Shown: positions 1 through 5,822, counted from the stretch's first letter. The stretch: 8,734 nucleotides of DNA from an uncultured Lachnospiraceae bacterium (GCA_937965795.1 CALCMD010000076.1:1-8734); one strand, 5' to 3'. Numbers and translations are program-made. Notes: a model not told the origin generated them from the letters alone.

Positions 1-785
1 GCGGGATGCAGAAAGGGCAATGGATTGGCGATAAGTATGTAGTCGCAAAAGGGTATGTGACGAAAGAGAAGGGCGAAAAGGAGAAGCCGGGGAATACACC
101 GGGGTTCCAGTTCCCGGAAAAGCAGGAACCTGTGGTTGAAGAAAAGCCGCATGAGGTTTTTTACCATGAAATTTATTCAGATATGATATTTAACGACATT
201 AACCGTTTCCGGGAGTCTAAAGAGCTGAAGCCACTGAAAAAGGCAACTGGGACGCTGCTTACACAATCCATCCTGAGGGGAATGTATAATATAGAGGAAT
301 GCGAAACGATTATGGCAGAAACTGGGGAGGGCATTGCAGGAGTGATGGCTTCACATGGATTAGGAGGACAGATAGGTGCAGGAATGCCGGGTGCGCCAAT
401 TTCGTTTGTGCAGGAGGTATATAACGAAGAAATTAATGATACCTTACTGGTCGTTACCAATGGATGGGTTAATTCTGCATGGCACAGACCAGATATAGTT
501 AGCGAACAATATGACTATATGGCAGTGGCGGTTATGAGTATTGATGATGGCTTGCTGGAGGCAACGTCTATCATTGTGACCTTCGGTAGCATCCAGACAG
601 ACCATTATTCGGTAGACGGCGTGGATATGGGAATTTTTGACATGGATACAGCACCATTGTATAATTATACTCTTCATAGGAGTTATGGTGATGACTATGT
701 TTCAAAAGAATACAGGGAACAGATGCTAGAAGTTCCTTACGAGAAATGGGATGAGTATTTAAACAGTTACAAAACAATCAGATAA
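1..785 (+). CDS. CAP/SCP-like domain protein, probably 5'-partial
   Basis: The reading frame is open to the left edge. The first ATG is at 6 with no room to see a ribosome binding site, so the true start is probably outside the window and the 259 residues seen are a C-terminal part. Numbering from that ATG, residues 22-50 are a charged Lys/Glu/Pro-rich linker. From about 55 the pattern fits a divergent CAP (SCP/PR1) domain: INRFRESKELKPL (65-77) resembles the family's N-x-x-R-x-x-x-G-L-x-P-L helix, and GWVNSAWHRPDIV (153-165, His160) resembles the W-x-x-S-x-x-H-R-x-x-I motif, followed by AVAV and a late VTFG strand. CAP proteins are usually extracytoplasmic; no signal peptide is visible here, perhaps because the N-terminus is missing. 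The gene looks more AT-rich than everything after 1000 and has its own terminator, so it is a separate unit, perhaps cargo or flanking DNA. The domain call is by motif only and the role is unknown. Confidence 0.6.
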   Translation, partial: GMQKGQWIGDKYVVAKGYVTKEKGEKEKPGNTPGFQFPEKQEPVVEEKPHEVFYHEIYSDMIFNDINRFRESKELKPLKKATGTLLTQSILRGMYNIEECETIMAETGEGIAGVMASHGLGGQIGAGMPGAPISFVQEVYNEEINDTLLVVTNGWVNSAWHRPDIVSEQYDYMAVAVMSIDDGLLEATSIIVTFGSIQTDHYSVDGVDMGIFDMDTAPLYNYTLHRSYGDDYVSKEYREQMLEVPYEKWDEYLNSYKTIR

Positions 786-801
786 TAGAACATAGAAAGT
801 G

Positions 802-837
802 AAAAAGGAAGCGTACATCGGTATGTTTCCTTTTTTT
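802..837 (+). terminator. Rho-independent terminator after the CAP-like gene
   Basis: The left arm 802-816 (AAAAAGGAAGCGTAC) pairs with 821-835 around the 4-nt loop ATCG. The stem is 15 bp with two G-U pairs, and the right arm runs into a T tract ending at 837. It begins 17 nt after the TAA at 783-785, so it should end the CAP-like transcript and separate it from the adhesin unit. Confidence 0.85.
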
Positions 838-885
838 ATGCCCGGAAATCCTGCATGGCATGAAAAAGGTGTGACATGGGCGGAC

Positions 886-945
886 GTAAAGTAACTTAAA
901 GTAACCTAAAGTAGCGTAAAGGGGAGTAAAAGAACCTAAAGTAAC
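886..945 (+). repeat. Tandem 10-bp direct repeats (iteron-like array)
   Basis: Six head-to-tail units of exactly 10 bp run GTAAAGTAAC, TTAAAGTAAC, CTAAAGTAGC, GTAAAGGGGA, GTAAAAGAAC, CTAAAGTAAC. A degraded seventh (GTAGATGTAG) may follow at 946-955. The consensus is NTAAAGTAAC; units 1, 2, 3 and 6 are close to it, and units 4 and 5 have drifted. The period is about one helical turn, so all copies face the same side of the DNA, as expected of a cooperative protein-binding array. The array lies upstream of the adhesin and of any plausible -10, so an operator or activator site is the simplest reading. A centromere-like or replication site is an alternative. Confidence 0.75.
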
Positions 946-1042
946 GTAGATGTAGTAAGACTGATATGGTATCCTGAAAGCAGGAGAAAAGCGAAGAGTC
1001 TTTCGGAAGAGAGGCTTTTTCCATACCCGGAAAAAAGGATAT

Positions 1043-1059
1043 GTGCCGGAATCCGGCAC
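1043..1059. repeat. Intergenic palindrome, copy 1
   Basis: GTGCCGGA (1043-1050) and TCCGGCAC (1052-1059) are perfect inverted arms around a single A. The same core recurs at 4307-4333 and 5794-5814. Here it ends 1 nt before a strong Shine-Dalgarno sequence (1061-1070) serving the short leader ORF. No T tract follows, so it is not an intrinsic terminator. Confidence 0.85.
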
Positions 1060-1060
1060 G

Positions 1061-1070
1061 GGAAAGGAGG
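1061..1070 (+). promoter_or_regulatory. Strong Shine-Dalgarno of the leader ORF
   Basis: GGAAAGGAGG lies 5 nt before the ATG at 1076. It is a better match and better spaced than the site in front of the adhesin at 1175-1181, which suggests that ribosomes load at the leader first. Confidence 0.5.
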
Positions 1071-1075
1071 GCGAA

Positions 1076-1132
1076 ATGGGAAGAACCGCGTATCATGCAA
1101 GGGATTCCCCGGCAGGAAGAATCAAACAATGA
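1076..1132 (+). CDS. Candidate 18-residue leader peptide
   Basis: The ORF encodes MGRTAYHARDSPAGRIKQ and ends with TGA at 1130-1132. Support comes from the GGAAAGGAGG site 5 nt upstream and from its position between a palindrome and the adhesin gene. Its stop overlaps a further ATG at 1129 (ATGA), which opens a 3-codon ORF ending at 1140. Another out-of-frame ATG follows at 1143. Such a chain could couple translation towards the adhesin start at 1195 or act in attenuation. The peptide has no recognised family, and at this length chance cannot be excluded. Confidence 0.3.
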   Translation: MGRTAYHARDSPAGRIKQ

Positions 1133-1174
1133 AACCGTAAACATGGATGCCGTCCTGGAAACAGGGCGGGAAAG

Positions 1175-1181
1175 AAAGGAG
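1175..1181 (+). promoter_or_regulatory. Shine-Dalgarno deciding the adhesin start
   Basis: AAAGGAG lies 13 nt before the ATG at 1195. The earlier in-frame ATG at 1147 has no comparable site and would put an extra basic stretch before the signal peptide. The later ATG at 1204 is farther from the site. The start at 1195 is therefore preferred, although 13 nt is a long spacing. Confidence 0.6.
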
Positions 1182-1194
1182 AAAACAAGCCAGT

Positions 1195-4100
1195 ATGGGA
1201 AAAATGAAACAGTATATGAAGCGTGCGGCCGCAGGAATCCTGGCGGCGATGCTCGCGGTGTCAGCGCCCGCATCGGCGCTGGCGGACGCACCATCTGACA
1301 TGGAACAGGTGCAGGCACAGGAAGAAACAGCAGCGCAGGAGGCGGCAGGTGAACTGCCGGGTACATCGCTTGCCAGGGCAGTAGCAAACCCCGGTGGGAA
1401 TCCTCTGTCCACTTACAGCCGGGGCGGGGTAAAAGTGGAGTGGAAGGACTTCGGCGCCCCGGTGATCCCGTCCGAATATACCCTGAATGCCGAGTTCGGA
1501 AAAAATACCACCTGTAAATCCTTTGGATGCGGGAACACGAAGGACGGATCGACAGCGACGTCCCTGAGCGGGATCATCGGCGAGGACGAAAACCTGGACT
1601 TCCCGGCGGACACGGGGGAATCCAGGTACTTACAGGACCGGGAGGTAAAGATCCTGAAGGAGGGGACGGCTGCCGGGTTCGGCATGTGGTATTACGACGT
1701 CGGCGTCTATACAGACGGGGCTAAGGATACAGCCGTGGACATGAAGATGACCATCACGGACTATAAGCTGATGGACGGCCATGAGCCAAAGCTGGGTGCC
1801 GTTGCCTTTGACGTGGGGAAGAACCCCGGCGGGGACGGCGGGCTCGGCATCATGCTCTCCTGCATCGACTGGGTGCGGGTGAAGCTTGAGTATTTTGTAC
1901 ATGGAACAAACACCCCGATCAGTGTGAAAGGCTACAATACCTTAGGGGACATCGACGGGCTCCAGGGGGTCTGCTTTTTAAGCCAGCCCCAAAACATCTA
2001 CGTGGATACCAGCAACGACTTCCTGAAGTGGGTAAATTATGAGGGGAATGACTACATTTACGGCGCTACGGATGACAGCAGCGGCCAGATTGACGGCACC
2101 CCGTTAAAGGGGCAGCTTGCCTGGACGTTCGAGGGGACGTCGCAGGAATTCCTGTATGCGACATGCGTGGCGGGGGCTACCCACAGTGCGGAGACGGAAG
2201 ACCTGGCATCGATGAAGCGGCGGCACCTCTCGTACCGCCTGTTTAACGGGCGCGCTTACTTCTTCTATGAGGCGGCGGGAAAACCCGCCCTATATAGAGG
2301 TCGCGTCACGGTCATCAAGAAGGATGAAAAGACCGGGGAGATTTTGAAGGATGCCGGGTTCACCCTGTATAAGAAGGAAAATAGTATTTATGCCAGAAAG
2401 GGAGAGCTGGAGTTTGATAAAGATAGAATGGTTTATTTAAAAAAGGAACTCACCCCTGGCGACTACCGTGTGACGGAGACGAAGTTCCCGGCAGACTATG
2501 TCGTGGAGCGGGAACCCTGGAGCCGGGATTTCACGGTATCGGAAAGCGCTGATGCAGAGAATGACTTTACCTTCGAGGCGACAAACCGGAAGGTCGACCC
2601 GAAGCTCTCCATTTCCAAGCTGGCCAATAAGACCACGGGTGTGAAGCTGGTGGACGGGCGTTATGACGGGGAGAAGCAGCCCGGCTGGTATACCTTCGGA
2701 GAAGAAGTTACTTACCGGATGATCGTCCGGAACTACGGGAACGTGACGGCGAAAAACCTGAAAGTCGTAGACACGATGGCGGAGGAACTGAAAAAGGCGG
2801 TCAACGAAGCGGAAGCGAAGTTTGTGATCCCGGAGGGCGGAAAGACCGAAAAGGGGAAGGACGTGACGCTTACGGCGGGTTCATCCACGGAACTTACGAT
2901 CGACCGCCTGGAGCCGGAGGACAGCGTTTCCTTTGACTTCAAGGTAACGCTGAAGGAGAAGGACATCCCGGTGCTGGAAAAGCTGAATAATGTCGTGAAG
3001 GTCACCGGGGACTACGAAAACGGCGACGAGACGGGGGAGATTCCGGAGGATGAGGACGACGTGGACGAGGATAAAATCAACGTGGCCGACCCGAAGCTCT
3101 CCATCTCCAAGCTGGCGGACAAGACCACGGGCGTAAAGCTGGTGGACGGACGCTACGAGGGGGAGAAAGAATCCGGCTGGTATACCTTCGGAGAAGAAGT
3201 CACTTACCGGATGATTGTCCGCAACTACGGGAACGTGACGGCGAAGAACCTGAAAGTTAAAGATTCCATGACAGAAGATCTGAAAGAGGCCGTCAACGAA
3301 GCGGAGGCGAAGTTCGTAATCCCGGAGGGCGGAAAGACGGAAAAGGGGAAGGACGTGAAGTTTACGGCGGGTTCTTCCACCGAACTTACCATCGACCGCC
3401 TGGAGCCGGGGGACAGCGTTTCCTTCGATTTCAAGGTAACGCTGAAGGAAAAGGACGTCCCGGTGCTGGAGAAACTAAAGAACGTCGTCAAGGTCACGGG
3501 GGAATATGAGACGCCCGGGGAGGACGATAAGCCCATCCCGGAGGATGAGGACGACACGGACGAGGACAGGATTAATGTGGCTGACCCGAAGCTTTCCGTT
3601 TCCAAGCTGGCCGATAAGACCACGGGCGCGACCTTAAAAGACGGGCGCTACCAGGGGACGAAGAATCCTGGCACATACCAGGCAGGCGGAAAGGTGACGT
3701 ATAAGATCATTGCCCGCAACTATGGAAACGTGGCGGCAACAGACGTCACCGTCACGGATGTTATGAGCCAGGAGCTGAAAAACCTCGTAACAGACGCCGC
3801 ATTTACGACAGAAGGCAGCGTAAAGACGGAGAAAGGGAAAACGGCAAACGTCCGGATTGAGGGGAAGACAAAAGCGGTCATTGATTCCCTGGAGCCGGGC
3901 GACAGCGTGACGCTCCTCTTTACGGCGGAGCTGAAAAAAGAAAACCTGCCGTCGGAGAAAACACTGGACAACGTGGCGAAAGTGACGGGGAATTACCAGG
4001 TGCCGGGCGGTGAGGAGAAGAAGATACCGGAGGATCAGGACGACACGGACAACGATAAGATCCGCACGCCAAAGGCCGTAAGCCCGCAGACGCCGAACGG

Positions 4101-4248
4101 TACCGTGGCAACGCCGTCCCCAGCAGCTTCACCCAGGACCGGGGATACTACACAGGCACTTGCGTACATGGCACTTGCGTGCGGCATGGCGGCTGTGATC
4201 CTGCTTACCCTGTTCTGGAGGAAGAAGAAGGGGACAGCCAGACAATAA
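1195..4248 (+). CDS. Sortase-anchored surface protein with SpaA and three DUF11-type repeats
   Basis: This is a 1017-residue secreted protein, probably an adhesin exposed on the donor cell wall. Residues 1-30 are a signal peptide (basic MKRAAAG region, hydrophobic core, likely cleavage at ALA|D). Residues ~65-365 are a large unassigned domain with several Cys. Residues ~370-466 look like a SpaA/Cna-B domain: VTVIKKDEKTG holds candidate isopeptide lysines 375/376, and YRVTETKFPADY holds candidate Glu428. Three DUF11-type repeats follow (468-631, 632-796, 797-956), each starting DPKLS[IV]SKLA and ending in a strongly acidic linker. A Pro/Thr/Ser-rich stretch leads to SPRTG (979-983), a membrane helix (~988-1008) and an RKKK tail, the layout of a sortase sorting signal. 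SPRTG is not canonical LPXTG but resembles the SPxTG sites described for Clostridioides difficile sortase B. ICEs often carry such surface proteins beside T4SS genes, as with PrgB-type adhesins, so a role in mating contact is inferred. The N-terminal domain's ligand is unknown. Confidence 0.85.
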   Translation: MGKMKQYMKRAAAGILAAMLAVSAPASALADAPSDMEQVQAQEETAAQEAAGELPGTSLARAVANPGGNPLSTYSRGGVKVEWKDFGAPVIPSEYTLNAEFGKNTTCKSFGCGNTKDGSTATSLSGIIGEDENLDFPADTGESRYLQDREVKILKEGTAAGFGMWYYDVGVYTDGAKDTAVDMKMTITDYKLMDGHEPKLGAVAFDVGKNPGGDGGLGIMLSCIDWVRVKLEYFVHGTNTPISVKGYNTLGDIDGLQGVCFLSQPQNIYVDTSNDFLKWVNYEGNDYIYGATDDSSGQIDGTPLKGQLAWTFEGTSQEFLYATCVAGATHSAETEDLASMKRRHLSYRLFNGRAYFFYEAAGKPALYRGRVTVIKKDEKTGEILKDAGFTLYKKENSIYARKGELEFDKDRMVYLKKELTPGDYRVTETKFPADYVVEREPWSRDFTVSESADAENDFTFEATNRKVDPKLSISKLANKTTGVKLVDGRYDGEKQPGWYTFGEEVTYRMIVRNYGNVTAKNLKVVDTMAEELKKAVNEAEAKFVIPEGGKTEKGKDVTLTAGSSTELTIDRLEPEDSVSFDFKVTLKEKDIPVLEKLNNVVKVTGDYENGDETGEIPEDEDDVDEDKINVADPKLSISKLADKTTGVKLVDGRYEGEKESGWYTFGEEVTYRMIVRNYGNVTAKNLKVKDSMTEDLKEAVNEAEAKFVIPEGGKTEKGKDVKFTAGSSTELTIDRLEPGDSVSFDFKVTLKEKDVPVLEKLKNVVKVTGEYETPGEDDKPIPEDEDDTDEDRINVADPKLSVSKLADKTTGATLKDGRYQGTKNPGTYQAGGKVTYKIIARNYGNVAATDVTVTDVMSQELKNLVTDAAFTTEGSVKTEKGKTANVRIEGKTKAVIDSLEPGDSVTLLFTAELKKENLPSEKTLDNVAKVTGNYQVPGGEEKKIPEDQDDTDNDKIRTPKAVSPQTPNGTVATPSPAASPRTGDTTQALAYMALACGMAAVILLTLFWRKKKGTARQ
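2596..3087 (+). repeat. Intragenic DUF11-type repeat 1
   Basis: This encodes residues 468-631 of the surface protein, from DPKLSISKLANKTTG to the acidic linker EDEDDVDEDKINVA. It is nearly the same as repeat 2 at protein level, with differences clustered in a few patches, which points to a fairly recent duplication. A Lys in the first strand (SISKLA) and an Asn near the end (NNVVKVTG) are candidates for an intramolecular isopeptide bond; that is inferred, not seen. Confidence 0.85.
3088..3582 (+). repeat. Intragenic DUF11-type repeat 2
   Basis: This encodes residues 632-796 and is one codon longer than repeat 1. Long blocks match repeat 1 exactly, such as GWYTFGEEVTYRMIVRNYGN and EAKFVIPEGGKTEKGKD. 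It ends in the acidic linker EDEDDTDEDRINVA. The very similar DNA of repeats 1 and 2 could allow loss or gain of a unit by recombination. Confidence 0.85.
3583..4062 (+). repeat. Intragenic DUF11-type repeat 3 (diverged)
   Basis: This encodes residues 797-956. It keeps the frame of the unit (DPKLSVSKLADKTTG, RNYGNV, SLEPGDSV, DNVAKVTG, DQDDTDNDKI) but differs widely between those blocks. It is therefore the older, membrane-proximal copy, and it leads into the Pro/Thr/Ser-rich wall-spanning segment. Confidence 0.8.
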
Positions 4249-4259
4249 AAGAGCAGACA

Positions 4260-4294
4260 GCATAAAAAGAGCCCATACCGGGCTTTTTTTATGC
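4260..4294 (+). terminator. Rho-independent terminator after the surface protein gene
   Basis: Arms 4260-4274 (GCATAAAAAGAGCCC) and 4280-4294 pair over 15 bp with one G-U pair around the loop ATACC. The right arm carries a T7 tract (4284-4290). It begins 11 nt after the stop codon. No clear promoter lies between it and the next gene at 4360, so it may be a partial terminator that makes the surface protein more abundant than the T4SS proteins (inference). Confidence 0.8.
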
Positions 4295-4306
4295 CCTGGG
4301 GTGGAA

Positions 4307-4333
4307 GGGGCGTGCCGGATTCCGGCACGCCCC
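4307..4333. repeat. Intergenic palindrome, copy 2 (longest)
   Basis: Perfect 13-bp arms GGGGCGTGCCGGA (4307-4319) and TCCGGCACGCCCC (4321-4333) flank a single T. The core matches copies 1 and 3, but the central base is T rather than A, so it reads as their reverse orientation. It starts 12 nt after the terminator and ends 13 nt before the AAGGAG site of the 63-residue gene. No T tract follows. Confidence 0.9.
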
Positions 4334-4359
4334 CAGAAGTTTTCGCAAGGAGAAACCAT

Positions 4360-4551
4360 ATGGAAGATAAAAAAAATTTGTTGAGGAACATCATTATCGT
4401 CGCCGGTTTCCTGGCGGCAGTGGCGGCGGGGTTCGCGATCCGGGCGGGGCTCCCGCAGGAATACAGCCGGTATTCCGGCCTGGTTTTCTTTGGCAGCATC
4501 CTGCTCATCGGGGGACTGGCCGGCTTTATCGCATCAAAGTTTATCAAATAG
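4360..4551 (+). CDS. Small two-helix membrane protein of the T4SS cluster
   Basis: The start at 4360 is set by AAGGAG at 4347-4352, 7 nt upstream; an earlier in-frame ATG at 4291 falls inside the terminator stem and is rejected. The 63-residue product has a short charged N-terminus (MEDKKNLLRN), a hydrophobic helix at about 10-28, a short polar turn with RAGLPQEYSRYSG, and a second helix at about 41-60, ending KFIK. I do not recognise the family. Its size and two-helix form, and the absence of a PrgI/VirB3-type gene elsewhere between the Maff2-like gene and virB4, make it a candidate for a VirB3-like or accessory inner-membrane part, but no diagnostic motif is seen. It is 15 nt from the next gene and surely co-transcribed with it. 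Confidence 0.7.
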   Translation: MEDKKNLLRNIIIVAGFLAAVAAGFAIRAGLPQEYSRYSGLVFFGSILLIGGLAGFIASKFIK

Positions 4552-4566
4552 TAGGAGGAAAGGCAA

Positions 4567-4911
4567 ATGTTGAAATGGAAAAGAAAAGAAACAGCTATGG
4601 CAGGCAGGAAGGAGGGCGCGGTACGGACCCTGAAGGCGGCCGCCCTGTGCATGGTTATCGCAGGATGCGCCTGCATCCAGGCGTCGGCATCCGGGGCGCA
4701 GGCAGTGTCGTCGGGGCTTAAGAACCTCCAGGACATCGTGGCGTCCTTTGTGTCGGCGGTGGGCGTGATCATCGTCCTCTGGGGGGTCTTTGAATGGGGG
4801 AATGCCATGCAGTCGCAGGACGGCATGATGCAGTCCCAGGCATTCAAAAGGATCGGCGGGGGCATTGTCATGACGCTTGGGCCGCAGCTTTTAAGCGTCC
4901 TGGTACCGTGA
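4567..4911 (+). CDS. Maff2/VirB2-like small membrane protein
   Basis: AGGAGG at 4553-4558, 8 nt upstream, fixes the start. The 114-residue product has a basic N-terminal region (1-23), a signal-like hydrophobic stretch (24-41), a helix at about 57-75 ending in VLWGVFEWGN, a polar loop rich in Gln/Ser/Met (80-94), and a second helix (95-113) starting with KRIGGG. The pattern of helix, WGV, polar loop with SQ, K and G-rich helix fits Maff2-family proteins of clostridial conjugative elements, which sit where VirB2-type pilins or channel subunits do. The N-terminus is longer than in typical Maff2 proteins, which are around 70 residues. IAGC at 31-34 resembles a lipobox, but ASASGA just after it could be an ordinary cleavage site. 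The role in the mating channel is inferred from family and context. Confidence 0.75.
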   Translation: MLKWKRKETAMAGRKEGAVRTLKAAALCMVIAGCACIQASASGAQAVSSGLKNLQDIVASFVSAVGVIIVLWGVFEWGNAMQSQDGMMQSQAFKRIGGGIVMTLGPQLLSVLVP

Positions 4912-4939
4912 CGCGGCCAGGAGGAAGGGGGGAAGCCAT

Positions 4940-5761
4940 ATGAGCACGGCGATCCTGGCATTCCTGTCAAACGCAGCCTTTTTCGGGGCGGGGAACCTTG
5001 TGTGGTTCTGGATGATGGACATGGTGTACGGCGTCCTGGTGATGACGCCGGATGGCTTTTCCAGCGCTACCTGGAATTATGTGTCGGGCACGGTCTATCC
5101 CGTTACGTTATCCGTCGGGGTCCTGTTTTTAAATTTTGCTTTCCTGGCGGGGTTTTTCAGGCAGGCAGGCGACATAAAACGGAACCTTACCCTTGAGACG
5201 CTGCTTGAGCTTGGCATCAGGGTACTCTTTGCCAACGTGCTCATGCAGGGCGGGCTTGGGATCATGCAGGGGCTGTTCCGGGCGGCTTCGGGGCTTACGG
5301 GGGCGGTCGGCATGGGGACCGGGTATGTCATCCCCCTGGAGGATGTGGACGCGGGGATGACCCTTTTCGGGTGCCTGTTCGGGATCCTGTATTTCCTGGT
5401 CTGCGCCGTGTGCGGGGCCATGATCTTCATGGCCGTGTACGGGAGGTTCCTCCAGCTTTTTGTAATGGTAGCCTGCGCGCCGCTCGCGCTGCCGTTCCTG
5501 GCGGGCGGCCAGGGGGTGGAACGGACAGGCGCCGCGTTTATCCGCTCCTTTTTCGGGAAGTGCTTTGAGATCGTCGCCATCGCCCTGTTCATGGGGATCG
5601 GAAACCGCCTGTGCGGCAGCATCGACTGGGGGAGCATGGACGGCATCGGCGGATGGTTCGACGGCGCGGGGCAGTGCCTCCAGAACATGGTCGTCATGGT
5701 ACTGATGACAGCCTCCGTCAAAGGGGCGGATTCCTTCATGCGGCGCGTGTTCGGGCTGTAA
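4940..5761 (+). CDS. VirB6/TrbL-like conjugation membrane protein
   Basis: The start at 4940 has the purine run AAGGGGGG (4925-4932) 7 nt upstream; the gene begins 28 nt after the previous stop. The 273-residue product is very hydrophobic, with about six or seven membrane segments at roughly 10-34, 52-73, 88-115, 140-168, 170-188, 203-222 and 243-262. The diagnostic part is 180-215: APLALPFLAGGQG, then a Gly/Arg stretch and a long amphipathic-to-hydrophobic helix (FIRSFFGKCFEIVAIAL). This resembles the conserved region of VirB6/TrbL-like proteins of Gram-positive ICEs. Such proteins form the polytopic channel core in the cytoplasmic membrane. Its place between the Maff2-like gene and virB4 supports the call. 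The end of the gene is followed by a palindrome rather than a terminator, so transcription should continue. Confidence 0.85.
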   Translation: MSTAILAFLSNAAFFGAGNLVWFWMMDMVYGVLVMTPDGFSSATWNYVSGTVYPVTLSVGVLFLNFAFLAGFFRQAGDIKRNLTLETLLELGIRVLFANVLMQGGLGIMQGLFRAASGLTGAVGMGTGYVIPLEDVDAGMTLFGCLFGILYFLVCAVCGAMIFMAVYGRFLQLFVMVACAPLALPFLAGGQGVERTGAAFIRSFFGKCFEIVAIALFMGIGNRLCGSIDWGSMDGIGGWFDGAGQCLQNMVVMVLMTASVKGADSFMRRVFGL

Positions 5762-5793
5762 AGGACGCAGGAACTTTAAAAGGAAAGAGGGAA

Positions 5794-5814
5794 GCGTGCC
5801 GGAATCCGGCACGC
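5794..5814. repeat. Intergenic palindrome, copy 3
   Basis: Perfect 10-bp arms GCGTGCCGGA (5794-5803) and TCCGGCACGC (5805-5814) flank a single A. It starts 33 nt after the VirB6-like stop and ends 8 nt before the AGAAAGGA site used by virB4. The core is identical to copy 1, with arms longer by two pairs. No T tract follows. Confidence 0.9.
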
Positions 5815-5822
5815 CCCATAAG

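Larger units (their letters stand above)
786..1194 (+). other. 409-nt regulatory intergenic region
   Basis: This gap separates the AT-rich CAP-like gene from the GC-rich transfer genes. In order it holds a terminator (802-837), a 10-bp direct-repeat array (886-945), a weak stem-loop (986-1021), a palindrome (1043-1059) and a leader ORF (1076-1132), then the adhesin start. No good sigma-A promoter is visible. GTGACA at 871-876 could be a -35, but no convincing -10 follows at 16-18 bp. TATGGT at 965-970 could be a -10, but nothing like TTGACA lies 17 bp upstream. A promoter is expected here because the preceding gene is terminated, so expression may depend on an activator acting at the repeats (inference). 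Confidence 0.6.

Noticed and set aside
827..871. Second inverted repeat TTTTTTATGCC/GGCATGAAAAA next to the first terminator
   Set aside because: The arms pair with one wobble, but on neither strand is the structure followed by a T tract. It may be a by-product of the A/T runs.
886..945. CRISPR array
   Set aside because: The units are 10 bp, contiguous and without spacers, so this is a simple tandem repeat.
986..1021. Stem-loop GAAAAGC/GCTTTTTC as a terminator or attenuator
   Set aside because: The stem is short with a bulged T, the interior is mostly unpaired, and the T run is part of the stem and followed by CC. It is too weak to call.
1143..1298. Out-of-frame ORF overlapping the adhesin signal peptide
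   Set aside because: There is no good ribosome binding site at its ATG, and it overlaps the well-supported signal peptide in another frame. It is kept only as part of the possible leader chain.
831..4296. Identical TTTTTTTATGCCC tails at the two terminators (831-843 and 4284-4296) as a recombination site
   Set aside because: It is only 13 bp and half of that is the T tract. In the second copy it is part of the stem. Chance or common terminator style explains it.
4035..4970. 311-codon open frame on the minus strand
   Set aside because: It lies opposite the adhesin end, a terminator and two well-supported + strand genes. It has no plausible ribosome binding site or domain, and long antisense frames are common in GC-rich coding DNA.
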